Source: an uncultured Anaerobiospirillum sp. (GTDB lineage: Bacteria > Pseudomonadota > Gammaproteobacteria > Enterobacterales > Succinivibrionaceae). From it: a stretch of DNA of 64,000 bases. The DNA is taken from assembly GCA_944390115.1 (NCBI GenBank), contig CALXOW010000007.1:1-64000 (forward strand). Reading direction: 5' to 3'. The translations under genes and the position numbers were made by a program. Of the stretch, positions 17,501 through 24,940 are shown one piece after another (the stretch's first letter is position 1; every line of letters starts with the position of its first letter). The notes beneath the pieces are model-generated. The model was not told the origin of the DNA and did not search any database. It saw only the letters and a program-made list of their open reading frames with translations.

Positions 17501-18547
17501 CCAGGTATAAACTTCGTCTTGCTTGAAGCCATTGAGCAAATTAAATGGGGTACCTGAGAGATAGAGCACCTTGGTGTTCTCGTGCAAAAGCTCCTTGAGC
17601 ACGGACTGGCCAAGCTGAGTTTGGGTACCTTCATGAGCCTCATCGATGATGACCAAATCCCAAGGCAGGGCAAACACATCCTCATTCTTAACGAAATCAC
17701 CGCCCACCTTGCTGGAGCCGCGCAGATCTTGAAGCGAGGCAAAGTACACGTAGTGATCTTTCTGACCAAATTGAGAGTGCGCGTTACACTCAAGCACCCC
17801 GAGACTCTCGCCTCGATCTTTGGAGCTGTAAGCAAACTGTGGGCTATCCCAAAAGATTTTGTGGAAGTCCTCAAACCAGCTCTCGTTGACCACCGGGCGA
17901 TGAGTAATGATGATAGTACGGCGTAAATCCAGCTTCTTGACTACCTGCAGTGCGCTCAATGTCTTGCCAAAACGCATTTTGGCATTCCACAGCATCTGTG
18001 CCTTGCCCTTCTTGAACTGCTTGCAGGTAAGGTCAATGGCCTCTTTTTGCTCCGGGCGAAATTGAATCGGCGCAAATTCCGTGTTACTTTCAGCAGCGCT
18101 GAGCGCATTGGAACCTTCTTTAACCGCTCTGATCGCCTGTTTTACAGTGTCTAAGTCACAGACAAACCACTCATTGGCTTTGTTCTTGAGATCAAACTCC
18201 TTGCGCTTAATGCCCGAGCGCAATAGCACTTGATGGACATCGTGGTCACTAAAGGAATTAACCTGGTAGTTAAACGAACGTTGTTGCTTGGGGTCAGGCA
18301 CCTTGGTAAAGGTTTGCGCTAACTCAGTGTGCAGCAGCTCATAATCGATAGCCGCCGCTTGAGTGTATTGGGCAATGCGCTTGTGGGCAGCCTGATTGAG
18401 CTCAGGACAATTAGGGGGCAAAGAATTGAAGTCTTGGCAGGCACAGCTGGTTTCACCGATTTTCAGGCAGCCCGCATGCGCCGCATCATTAATGCGGAAT
18501 ACATAGATGACCTTAGCATTGAATGCAAAAGCAAATCCTGGAGTCAT
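14522..18547 (-). CDS. GIY-YIG-like / SF2 helicase / adenine methylase fusion (restriction-modification type)
   Basis: 1341 aa. Residues about 10-110 (VIYVFRINDAAHAGCLKIGE) resemble a T5orf172/GIY-YIG-type nuclease domain. An SF2 helicase follows, with a Walker A-like MRFGKTLS near 192, IDEAH near 300 and LYLSGTP after it. A charged coiled-coil-like stretch lies near 690-750. A DNA N6-adenine methylase-like module has a degenerate motif I (KLLEINSKSGLYPLY) and motif IV NPPY near 1013, then a probable target-recognition region whose codons are more A+T-rich. The architecture resembles single-chain restriction-modification enzymes such as type ISP, but with a GIY-YIG-like rather than Mrr-like nuclease. 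AAGG lies about 9 nt before the start. Defence function is inferred. Confidence 0.75.
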   Translation of the reverse strand: MTPGFAFAFNAKVIYVFRINDAAHAGCLKIGETSCACQDFNSLPPNCPELNQAAHKRIAQYTQAAAIDYELLHTELAQTFTKVPDPKQQRSFNYQVNSFSDHDVHQVLLRSGIKRKEFDLKNKANEWFVCDLDTVKQAIRAVKEGSNALSAAESNTEFAPIQFRPEQKEAIDLTCKQFKKGKAQMLWNAKMRFGKTLSALQVVKKLDLRRTIIITHRPVVNESWFEDFHKIFWDSPQFAYSSKDRGESLGVLECNAHSQFGQKDHYVYFASLQDLRGSSKVGGDFVKNEDVFALPWDLVIIDEAHEGTQTQLGQSVLKELLHENTKVLYLSGTPFNLLNGFKQDEVYTWDYVSEQKAKRDWDAIHQGDPNPYSGLPQLNLYTYNLGKLFDEYAHSEFAFNFNEFFKVDSKTEQFAHERDVKAFLDLLTKPSENNYPFSNQGFRDIFRHTLWVVPGVKAAKALSALLKQHPVFSNFEIVNVAGAGDYDENASSLGATEALDAVNKAIGPAPEESRTITISCGRLTTGVTVKVWTGVLMLAGSYQSTASSYLQTIFRVQSPATIAGKVKEQCYAFDFAPDRALKVIAQTFGVSKRPDASGKDSARAALGEFINFCPIISIDGSTMQEVKVGQVMEQIKRVYVEQVVSHGFDDVHLYNDKLLKLDEIDLAQFEQLKDIIGQTKALGSTDKIDLNQQGLTDEEHEQLEQIKKRPTRERTEEEKAKLKELQEKAKVRENAISILRGISIRMPLMIYGATINNEDEELTIENFSELVDDVSWAEFMPLGVTKEIFARIIKYYDPDIFTAAGKRIRALARAADDMAIEERIKLISSIFANFRSPDKETVLTPWRVVNMHLSSTIGGYCFFDHDFTQELTEPRLVEHSDITEQVFRPKTKLLEINSKSGLYPLYLTYTLVRLYLDTYGNKLDLLTRAQQRKIWDDVLKRNIFVICKSPMARSITERTLVGFREVPINTCYIDQLIDRISTNPSAIKDLIAKNPNLWPNQSNPSMKFDAIVGNPPYQVLDGGAKGSSAMPLYHHFVRSAKKLDPQFISFITPSRWFAGGKGLDDFREEMIHDHHMRIIVEFINANDCFDNTNIAGGVNYFLWDTRHNGPCLVTNMSNGHGETMSRSLDEFAQYGVFIRSNTACSILHKVTFNKAESLSTIVSARNPFGIDSKQRGSTTPDPEKLKLHSSDGVSYIAPSDNLISNAYTRSYKLLFAKTMTGRAGTPSKDGTYKVLSSIKVLEPNEVCTDSYLLIGCFEQRQEVDALSVYLRTTFVRYLLLQVLTSINISRGNFVFVPMQDFSANSDLDWTQPVAQLDQQLFAKYGLTPEECEEITSTISPM

Positions 18548-18676
18548 ATCTATCTGCCTTGAGCTGAAATTACCTGCGTTGTTGCTAAAAAGCGCCCTCT
18601 TGTCACACCGAGGTTAACCTATTTTACCGCCCACCAATAACCTGAGAGCTAGCTTAGCAAATTTGGCGCAAATTGC

Positions 18677-19678
18677 TTAGAACAAGTCCACAAAGCGGAC
18701 AATTTTGCCTAAGGTACCCCGTTCCTGTTTGGTCCAGTCCTTGATCAAGCAGTAAGTGCCGTTGTGCTCAGAGTTAAGCAGCTCCTCGCGCTGACAGCCG
18801 GGGCAGAGCTCCTCGTAGGTCTCAAGACCAAAGAGCGTGTTGTCATAGGTGATCTTATTTTCGCAGGAATTTGGGATCACGCCTCTGAGGCCATCCATCT
18901 GCCACAGATTCCACGAGATGCTCTCCGCGATCGCAAGAACTGCTGTGAGATCTGGCAGCTCATGCCAACGTTCCTGATAGAACTCGCCGAAGGTAAAGAG
19001 CAGATTTTCACGAGCTAACAGCAGGCTATCACCCTGCCACTCAAAGCCATAGACGCTGCAAAAGGCAATTTGCGCCCACTCAAGCCATTCCTCAGGCGTC
19101 TTCGTATTCTCACTGACCACACGCAACTTGCGATCAAGTAAACCTATACGATCTTCTACTGGGATAGTTTTACCAATAATCATATCGTAGCGACTTACTA
19201 GGTAAGGAGCCTCGCCACATGTAATCTCCAAGCGAATAGCCTTTACATAGTCTTGCCAAGTTTTGCCTTGCGGAAAGATAATTGGTTCATAATTAGTCTG
19301 CCAGCTCTTGCCATATGCGCAGTTGAAGACATCAGGACGGCCAAACCACTCAGCATCGACCAAATTGTTTTGTTGATTACACAACCATGCCGGACTATAG
19401 ACTTCAGCCATAATGCGACTGCGTTTACTTTGCTCTTCTTGGTCTTTAAGCACCCGAGGGCGAATCACTTGGCCATTGTTGCCAGTGATGAGCTCGGGAG
19501 TAATAGGCTGATCATAGGCAAATTTAGGCCCGAGCATCTCATAGTCCGAAGTCGCCCAAAAGATATTCTGGGGCTTACTGCGGCTGTGCAAGGTCTTGGT
19601 CTGGTCAATAAGCAAAAGCGCCAGCAACTGCGGCGATAGGTGCTGTACGCAGTTTTCGAGCACGTCGATGTCACTCAT
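18677..19678 (-). CDS. partner protein of the restriction-modification-like cassette, 333 aa
   Basis: It lies 129 bp upstream of the fusion gene on the same strand. It resembles the roughly 300-aa proteins often annotated restriction endonuclease subunit M found beside helicase-methylase genes. Conserved-looking stretches are YSPAWLCNQQNN, DAEWFGRPDVFN, IRLEITCGEAPYLVSRYD and the terminal Cys pair CPGC. No catalytic motif is certain. The start at 19678 has GAGGAATCACT before ATG; the longer frame to 19744 lacks a site. A role as specificity or accessory subunit is inferred from position. Confidence 0.6.
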   Translation of the reverse strand: MSDIDVLENCVQHLSPQLLALLLIDQTKTLHSRSKPQNIFWATSDYEMLGPKFAYDQPITPELITGNNGQVIRPRVLKDQEEQSKRSRIMAEVYSPAWLCNQQNNLVDAEWFGRPDVFNCAYGKSWQTNYEPIIFPQGKTWQDYVKAIRLEITCGEAPYLVSRYDMIIGKTIPVEDRIGLLDRKLRVVSENTKTPEEWLEWAQIAFCSVYGFEWQGDSLLLARENLLFTFGEFYQERWHELPDLTAVLAIAESISWNLWQMDGLRGVIPNSCENKITYDNTLFGLETYEELCPGCQREELLNSEHNGTYCLIKDWTKQERGTLGKIVRFVDLF

Positions 19679-19787
19679 AGTGATTCCTCGAGATATGGGA
19701 AAGCGCCGTAGGCGGCTCTCAACTATGATGTGATCAAGCGGCATGCCACCACAAAGCGGTTTGGCCCTTGTTCGGGCTCAGTTAGGT

Positions 19788-20660
19788 TTAGTAAGGCCAG
19801 CCCTTGTTATAGATCTTTTCGAGCTTGTAGATGGAGATGTCCTTTTCTGGGACGTTGGTGTTGGCTGGGGTCTCAAGCTTGACCTTGAAGCATTGCTCGA
19901 AGTTGGCGGAGGTCTGCTGGGCTAAGGCCTTAGGTGAGACGCCCTTGAAGTCAGCGATAAACTCTAAGGTGTAGCGCACAAAGGCAGGCTCGTTATCGAC
20001 CCCGCGTACTGGGACTGGAGCTAAGTATGGGCAGTCGGTCTCGACCATGATGCGATCAAGCGGAGCGTACTTTAAAACCTCGCGCACATTGTCAGCAGCC
20101 TTGAAGGTAGCAATGCCCGAGAACGAAATGAAGAAGCCCAGGTCGAGGCACTCGCGCGCCATCTCGATCTCGTCGCAGAAGCAATGCATGACACCGCCAC
20201 AATCGCGTGCGTTGTGGGAGCGCATTAACTCGACTGTGTCATGATGGGCGGCACGGGCGTGGATGATGAGCGGCTTTTTGACCTGGCAGGCTAAGTCGAT
20301 TTGACGGGCAAAGGAATCAAGCTGCGCTTCGCGTGACTCGGCGGCATAGAAATAATCAAGGCCGGTCTCGCCAAGAGCTAAGCACTTCTCGTCGGTCAAG
20401 CATGCGGCCAGCTGCTCTTCCGTCCAAGCGCCTGCCTCTTCTAAATTGAGCGGATGAATGCCGCAGGCGTTGTAGATCCCATCAAAAGGCTTGATGAGAT
20501 TCATCATGGTGCCGTAGTCTTCAATGGTGCACGCCACCGACAGCATATGGGTCACGCCACAGGCGCGGGCGCGCGCAATGACCTCACCGACACTCTTAGG
20601 GCCCTTGCCCTCAAAGGTGAGCGAAGCTAAGTGACAATGCGAATCAACCAAAAAGCACAT
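19788..20660 (-). CDS. tatD: TatD-family metal-dependent DNase
   Basis: 290 aa, TIM-barrel metal hydrolase. The motifs are DSHCHLASL (metal ligands), ALGETGLDYFY, IIHARAAHHDTVELM, GVMHCFCDE, and VETDCPYLAPVPVRG near the end. Family members are 3'-5' DNases or quality-control hydrolases. GAGGTTTAATC precedes the ATG. The C-terminal about 30 residues (TPANTNVPEKDIS...) extend past the typical family end. Confidence 0.88.
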   Translation of the reverse strand: MCFLVDSHCHLASLTFEGKGPKSVGEVIARARACGVTHMLSVACTIEDYGTMMNLIKPFDGIYNACGIHPLNLEEAGAWTEEQLAACLTDEKCLALGETGLDYFYAAESREAQLDSFARQIDLACQVKKPLIIHARAAHHDTVELMRSHNARDCGGVMHCFCDEIEMARECLDLGFFISFSGIATFKAADNVREVLKYAPLDRIMVETDCPYLAPVPVRGVDNEPAFVRYTLEFIADFKGVSPKALAQQTSANFEQCFKVKLETPANTNVPEKDISIYKLEKIYNKGWPY

Positions 20661-20744
20661 GATTAAACCTCAAAGCCTGTACTCAAAGCCTAAAACAACG
20701 GGCGCATTATAGCCTAAGGCTTGCTTTATAGGGCCCATAAACGG

Positions 20745-20768
20745 CTAAAGCCCCATACGGGGCTTTAG
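20745..20768. terminator. terminator between tatD and the NrdD-tail gene
   Basis: A perfect 10-bp stem, CTAAAGCCCC with GGGGCTTTAG, around the loop ATAC lies 27 bp after the small gene that ends at 20795. The flanking T content is modest. Confidence 0.65.
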
Positions 20769-20794
20769 CAGAGAGGCTTGGAGCTTGCGCTTTA

Positions 20795-20965
20795 TTACTT
20801 GGTCAGGGAGCCAAAACCGTGCTTAACGCGATCGTGCTCTTCGGCGCGCTTGCCATTGTTGAAACGATCTAAGGTGCCAACTAAGTAGCCAGTGACGCGA
20901 CGGATACGATCGAACTTAACACCCTCACCGACCATGCCATTGCAAGCCTTTAAACGAGTAACCAT
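20795..20965 (-). CDS. stand-alone glycyl-radical tail of anaerobic ribonucleotide reductase (NrdD-like), 56 aa
   Basis: From ATG at 20965 (AAGGAG 5 nt upstream) to TAA at 20797-20795. The sequence IRRVTGYLVGTLDRFNNGKR followed by AEEHDRVKH aligns with the C-terminal end of class III RNR NrdD (E. coli RRVCGYL ... FNAGKQEE ... RVKH), including the glycine that carries the radical in NrdD. It lacks the preceding zinc-binding Cys cluster and the whole catalytic barrel. It has its own ribosome site and terminator, so it looks like an intact gene rather than debris. By analogy with GrcA/YfiD for pyruvate formate-lyase it could serve as a replaceable radical domain; that role is inference. Confidence 0.75.
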   Translation of the reverse strand: MVTRLKACNGMVGEGVKFDRIRRVTGYLVGTLDRFNNGKRAEEHDRVKHGFGSLTK

Positions 20966-21006
20966 GGGAATCTCCTTGTTAGTTGAGGGGGCTCCATGCT
21001 CTAGGC

Positions 21007-21132
21007 TTACGCCTCTTCGTCACGGGGCACCAAGATTAAGACGGGTGCGAGACCTGCTTTTGGTGTCGCAGTAATTTCGATGGCGCCCATCTTAGCAAGA
21101 AAGTTGAGAATCGTCCTGATAAACGCTCTCAC
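21007..21132 (-). CDS. possible 41-aa protein upstream of the NrdD-tail gene
   Basis: A 42-codon frame starting with GTG at 21132 and ending TAA at 21009-21007, 41 bp upstream of the NrdD-tail gene on the same strand. The peptide (RAFIRTILNFLAKMGAIEIT, PKAGLAPVLILVPRDEEA) is amphipathic then hydrophobic, with a negative end. GGGG lies about 10 nt before the GTG. An internal ATG near 21090 is an alternative start. No family is recognised; the call rests on composition, length and synteny only. Confidence 0.35.
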   Translation of the reverse strand: MRAFIRTILNFLAKMGAIEITATPKAGLAPVLILVPRDEEA

Positions 21133-21663
21133 TTGCAACTAGCCCCATCATCTCAGCTGCTGTGAATGGGATAAATATCGAATTTAGCGCGGGCGCAAAA
21201 TGAGAAATAAGCCCTCTTGGTTATCACTTGCCGTCTGTTGAGCTATTGATCTTGCAGCCCAAGTCGCTTATGGAACCGGCTCATTTCACACAATTAACTG
21301 AGACCTCTGCTGCTTGTAACTAAATGGGAAGCCCTGCTGGTAATAGCCTGACCTTTGGTAGTGCTGCGGCGAACACAGCGCTTTGTGCCCCATAGCGGCA
21401 ATAATCCGGCTCATTGACGCCACCGTGCATGCCACTGCGCTGACCTTTTAACGGCTAGCGCTTGGACGTTATTTGCTGCAAGCACATATTTATCAGGGCA
21501 TCGGCGTTACTTGTTGGCACTAGGCCGGATGAATCATTGCTTGCGGCATAGAAAGTGCAAACTTTTGGGACTTTGAGTCTGTTCCAAGGCTTTCTGGGAA
21601 CCAACAGCTTAGTCACCTCATTTTTTTTTTAGGTGTGCTTTCTTTTTCTTCTTGGTGTGAGCG
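21133..21663. other. non-coding stretch
   Basis: No gene, RNA or clear promoter is recognised in this 530-bp stretch. A run of ten T residues at 21621-21630 precedes the tandem repeats. The phrase CCGGCTCATT and related words recur loosely, without a consistent period. Confidence 0.5.
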
Positions 21664-21779
21664 CAGCCGAGGCTGCGAGATTGTGTGCAACGCAGCCTAG
21701 GCTGCGAGATTGTATGCAGCGCAGCCTCGGCTGCGAGATTGTGAGCAGCACAGCCTCGGCTGCGAGATTGTGTGCAGCG
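21664..21779. repeat. four tandem 29-bp repeats with palindromic cores
   Basis: Units begin at 21664, 21693, 21722 and 21751. Each carries a short palindrome (CAGCCGAGGCTG, CAGCCTAGGCTG, CAGCCTCGGCTG twice) followed by CGAGATTGT. A partial fifth unit (CAGACTGG) starts at 21780. The array ends about 50 bp before the glycosyltransferase ribosome site. Confidence 0.85.
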
Positions 21780-21838
21780 CAGACTGGTGAAGGTTGCAGC
21801 TGCCGTGCTGTTTGTTTGGATCGATGGAGGAATGAGTC

Positions 21839-22921
21839 ATGGCCTCAAAACCACTGAGCGTGGCCCATATCAGTTTAGCGCGTGGCTATAAAGGTAATGA
21901 GCGCCAGACCGAGCTCTTGATTAAGGAGCTGGCCAAGTTAGGTGTGCCCCAAACCTTGGTGTGCCGTGACGACAGTCCCCTGCCGATACACGTCGAAGGC
22001 GTCAACAAACTGCGCATTGTCAAGATTGCCGGCCTGTCTGACCCAAGCTTTATCGGCCACTTCAAGGTCGGCAGCTCCCCGACCATCTTGCATGCTCACG
22101 AAGCTCACGCGATCAAGTGGTGCTTTTTGCACTACCTCTTCTTTGGCATCCCTTACGTCATCACGGCGCGCAAGCCTAACCCGGAGAAAAAGGGCTTCTT
22201 TGATAGCGCCTACTACAATAGCGCGGCCGCCGTCGTCGGCATCTCCAAGATTATCAAGAACAACTTCGAGCAGGCCTTTAAGCGCAAGGTTGAATTTATC
22301 GGTGATTGCAGCTCGAACTTTCGAGCCAATACTGAGATCGTCCAACGCTACCGCCAGGCCTTAAAAAACCGCTTCGTCGTAGGCCAGGTAGGCGCCCTGG
22401 TGAACCGTGAAAATAGCCAGACTACCTTAATTGATGCCGCTAAGCTCTTAAAGCAGCAGCTGCCTGAGTTGGTGCTGGTCTTTGTGGGCGCAGGTGACGA
22501 TATGGGCCTGCTGCGCATGCACGCCGAAGGCATGCCTAATGTCAAATTTATCGGCTTTAAGCGCAACTATATCGACTACATCGCTTCCTTTGACGTCTTT
22601 GCCTACCCAGTCAACCAAGAAGGTGTAGGCAGCATCATCTTAGACACGATGGAGCAAGGCGTGCCCGTCATTGCCTCGGCGGTCGACGGCATTCCTGACC
22701 TCATCAAAAACGGCGTCAATGGCTTTTTAATCAAGCCAGGCGATGCCAAGAGCCTCGCGCACTACATTCTCCAATTAAAGCGCGATCGCGGCACCCGCAA
22801 CTCCTTGGTGCAAAACGCCTATGCCGAAGTTGAAAACCACGGCTCATCAGCCATGGCAGCTTCCTACTACCGCCTCTACACCGCAATCATCAACGGCGAG
22901 TACAACAAAAAGGAAGCATAA
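21839..22921 (+). CDS. glycosyltransferase family 4 (GT-B)
   Basis: 360 aa. The C-terminal half shows the GT4 donor-binding pattern: VGAGDDMGLLRMHAE, VKFIGFKRNYIDYIASFDVF, NQEGVGSIILDTMEQGVPVIA (E-x7-E), and NGFLIKPGDAKSLA. The N-terminus begins SVAHISLARGYKGNERQTEL, the acceptor-side nucleotide loop. It probably builds LPS core or another surface glycan, but the sugar is unknown. GGAGG lies 8 nt before ATG. It stands alone, preceded by the 29-bp repeats and followed by GC-rich hairpins before hinT. Confidence 0.85.
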   Translation: MASKPLSVAHISLARGYKGNERQTELLIKELAKLGVPQTLVCRDDSPLPIHVEGVNKLRIVKIAGLSDPSFIGHFKVGSSPTILHAHEAHAIKWCFLHYLFFGIPYVITARKPNPEKKGFFDSAYYNSAAAVVGISKIIKNNFEQAFKRKVEFIGDCSSNFRANTEIVQRYRQALKNRFVVGQVGALVNRENSQTTLIDAAKLLKQQLPELVLVFVGAGDDMGLLRMHAEGMPNVKFIGFKRNYIDYIASFDVFAYPVNQEGVGSIILDTMEQGVPVIASAVDGIPDLIKNGVNGFLIKPGDAKSLAHYILQLKRDRGTRNSLVQNAYAEVENHGSSAMAASYYRLYTAIINGEYNKKEA

Positions 22922-23139
22922 GCGCAAACGCCGCCTGCCCTGAACCGGCCACCGCTTCAGAGCGCAGATCAGCTCAAACAGCCCCCGCCCTGAGCTGACC
23001 CAGCTCAGGGCGCAGCTACAAGGCACTGCCTTGATGGGCGCGCTAAGAGCGGCATTGAGCGGCATTGAGCGGCCGCAGGGCGCTCTTGCGGCAGCGCCCG
23101 CTCCGTGCTTAAGCACGCACGCCCCTAGGGGGCGGGCTT

Positions 23140-23148
23140 TGCTATAAT
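23140..23148 (+). promoter_or_regulatory. extended -10 promoter for hinT
   Basis: TGCTATAAT, an extended -10 element with a perfect TATAAT at 23143-23148, lies 67 bp before the hinT start. No good -35 is seen, consistent with the extended -10 type. Confidence 0.6.
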
Positions 23149-23214
23149 GGCACGCAAGGCCTAGCTCTCTAGGTCATGCTTTGTGTTTTGTTTCGTTTGG
23201 AAGGTACCATTAAG

Positions 23215-23568
23215 ATGGCTGACACTATTTTCACCAAGATTATCAATCACGAAATCCCATCAGAGATCGTATATCACGATGATCTGGTCACCGCCTTTAA
23301 GGACATCGCCCCTAAGGCTGAGCACCACATCTTAATCGTTACCAACAAGCCTATCCCTTCGGTCTCCGACGTCGAGCCAGAGGACGAGGTTATGTTAGGC
23401 CACCTCTTTATCGTCGCTAAGAAGATCGCTACCGACTTAGGCGTTAAGGATTCGGGCTACCGCTTAATCGTTAACTGCGGTCCAGATGGCGGCCAAGAGG
23501 TTCCTCACATCCACATGCACTTATTAGCAGGTGGCAAGTTAGGCGGCTTAGGCTTCCCTCAGAAGTAA
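23215..23568 (+). CDS. hinT: HIT-family purine nucleoside phosphoramidase
   Basis: 117 aa. The histidine triad HIHMHLL near residue 100 is the catalytic signature; [19 protein letters not shown] at the N-terminus is typical of HinT. It hydrolyses adenosine phosphoramidates and aminoacyl-AMP in the cytosol. The start at 23215 follows GGAAGG by 10 nt. Leucine codons here are almost all TTA. A hairpin array fills its 3' untranslated region. Confidence 0.93.
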   Translation: MADTIFTKIINHEIPSEIVYHDDLVTAFKDIAPKAEHHILIVTNKPIPSVSDVEPEDEVMLGHLFIVAKKIATDLGVKDSGYRLIVNCGPDGGQEVPHIHMHLLAGGKLGGLGFPQK

Positions 23569-23644
23569 AGGCTAATCAGAAGTAAAGGCTAAATAGCCTC
23601 AGCTGAAAAGGCGTGATGCCTCCAGCTAACAAGGCTCAGAGCCT

Positions 23645-23732
23645 GCCCAGGCTGTGAGCATACAGCGGTTAGGCTGTGAACCTAGAGCGGTTAGGCTTTT
23701 AGCCTACAGCAGTTAGGTTTTGAGCCTACAGC
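23645..23732 (+). repeat. four tandem 22-bp repeats, each a small hairpin
   Basis: Units run 23645-23666, 23667-23688, 23689-23710 and 23711-23732, with consensus near GGTTAGGCTTTGAGCCTACA + GC. Each can fold around AGGCT...AGCCT with variant bases, including AGGTT...GAGCCT. Upstream, three looser hairpins (GGCTAAATAGCC, GGCGTGATGCC, GGCTCAGAGCC) continue the series from the hinT stop. Confidence 0.8.
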
Positions 23733-23792
23733 GGTATCGGCTTGGTGCCGATTGCTTTGCGTTTGTTTTGAGTTGCGGTCAAAGAGTTTCGT

Positions 23793-24779
23793 ATGGCTAA
23801 GGTAATCGTTACTGCGCTTGCGTTAAGCGCGCTACTTGCCACAGGTTGCCAAACCTTAGGTTTCACGTCCTCATCAGAGGCTCCGGCCACACCTAGTGCC
23901 AAGCCACCTAAGGTCGCTCCGGCTCAACCGACTCAAAGCAAGCCTCAGTATGAGCACGCCCCTGATACCACGGGCGCTGAGGTGCTCACCACCAAGCACG
24001 CAGGTGCGGGCCTTTCGGCCGATGAGTACCAAGGTAGTCTCATTACTGATGCCTCAGGTCCGATCTCGATGGAGACTGACCCAAACGCTGTCCGCTCGGG
24101 CGTGGCCTTGAGCAGCAATTTAGAGCCAGCTCCAGGCACGATCAACGCGCAATTGGGCGCAGCCGATCCTTATAGCTCGGTCACCGAGATTGGTCCTGAT
24201 TATGGCAATGTCTTAAATGGTGCGGTTAGCGCTGAAGGCGCCAACAATCGCTCGGGCCTGTCCCATCAGGCCGCACCGGTCGGTGCCGCCGCTCCTAATT
24301 ATGAGCAGGTCAACGTCACCCCAGTTTTGAGTGTGAGCGAAGCCCGTGGGCTTGATGACGGCTCCTGCTCGATGACCTTGCACTATGAGGCCTCAGGCTT
24401 AGCCCGCAGCTTGATTGCTGAGCTGGCTGGACGGCTGCGCTCAGAGTCAGGCAAGATCTTCGTGGGCCCAACCATTATCGATCGCGAGTACGAAGACTGC
24501 GTCTCGGATTTATCGAGCGCCATTCAAGACGGCTTAGTGGGCAATGCCTCCTTTGAGGTGGTGCCAGCTACCACTAACCTCAACAACATCATTGCGCAAA
24601 ACATTGGCTCTGCGACCATCCTACCTTCCATGATCCACCAATGCCGCGCGGCTGGTATCCCATACTTAGTGGTCTCGCAGATCCGCAAAACGGGAGATAA
24701 GGCGGCGTTGACCTTGCGCATTATTCGCACCTCCGACGGTATCACCTTAAATCAGGTTTACCGCCGTTTATCGCAATAG
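23793..24779 (+). CDS. lpoB: outer-membrane lipoprotein, LpoB-like PBP activator
   Basis: 328 aa. A lipoprotein signal with lipobox LLATGC is followed by a Pro/Ala-rich disordered linker and a C-terminal domain (about 185-328). That domain has the LpoB pattern: IFVGPTIID, SSAIQDGLVGNASFEVVPA, RAAGIPYLVVSQI, and LTLRIIRTSDGITLNQVYRR. In E. coli, LpoB activates PBP1b and lies close to hinT, so synteny agrees. The linker is much longer than in E. coli (213 aa in total there). Similarity is moderate; another YcfM/FlgO-like lipoprotein is possible. Confidence 0.72.
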   Translation: MAKVIVTALALSALLATGCQTLGFTSSSEAPATPSAKPPKVAPAQPTQSKPQYEHAPDTTGAEVLTTKHAGAGLSADEYQGSLITDASGPISMETDPNAVRSGVALSSNLEPAPGTINAQLGAADPYSSVTEIGPDYGNVLNGAVSAEGANNRSGLSHQAAPVGAAAPNYEQVNVTPVLSVSEARGLDDGSCSMTLHYEASGLARSLIAELAGRLRSESGKIFVGPTIIDREYEDCVSDLSSAIQDGLVGNASFEVVPATTNLNNIIAQNIGSATILPSMIHQCRAAGIPYLVVSQIRKTGDKAALTLRIIRTSDGITLNQVYRRLSQ

Positions 24780-24940
24780 CGACGCGCCTAGCGCGATAGC
24801 TCACTATCAGCGCTATTGTTGCTAGCGCTCTTTTGTTATTTTGTCCCTGCCCGTGGCCGTGAGGTTGTCACCGCCCGGTAAGCAGGCTTGCTCCCTCCCG
24901 TTTGTAGCGGCTGGGAGCATTTTAATTTTTAATTTCATTC

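Noticed and set aside
12454-19744. Prophage or integrative element spanning the A+T-rich cassette and the restriction-like genes
   Set aside because: No integrase, structural phage gene, tRNA attachment site or flanking direct repeat was seen; rsmD and tatD are normal chromosomal genes within and beside the stretch.
21664-21779. CRISPR array
   Set aside because: The whole 29-bp unit is conserved with no variable spacers, and no cas genes are present.
21633-21857. 74-codon frame across the 29-bp repeats
   Set aside because: The repeat period is not a multiple of three, there is no ribosome site, and the frame overlaps the glycosyltransferase start.
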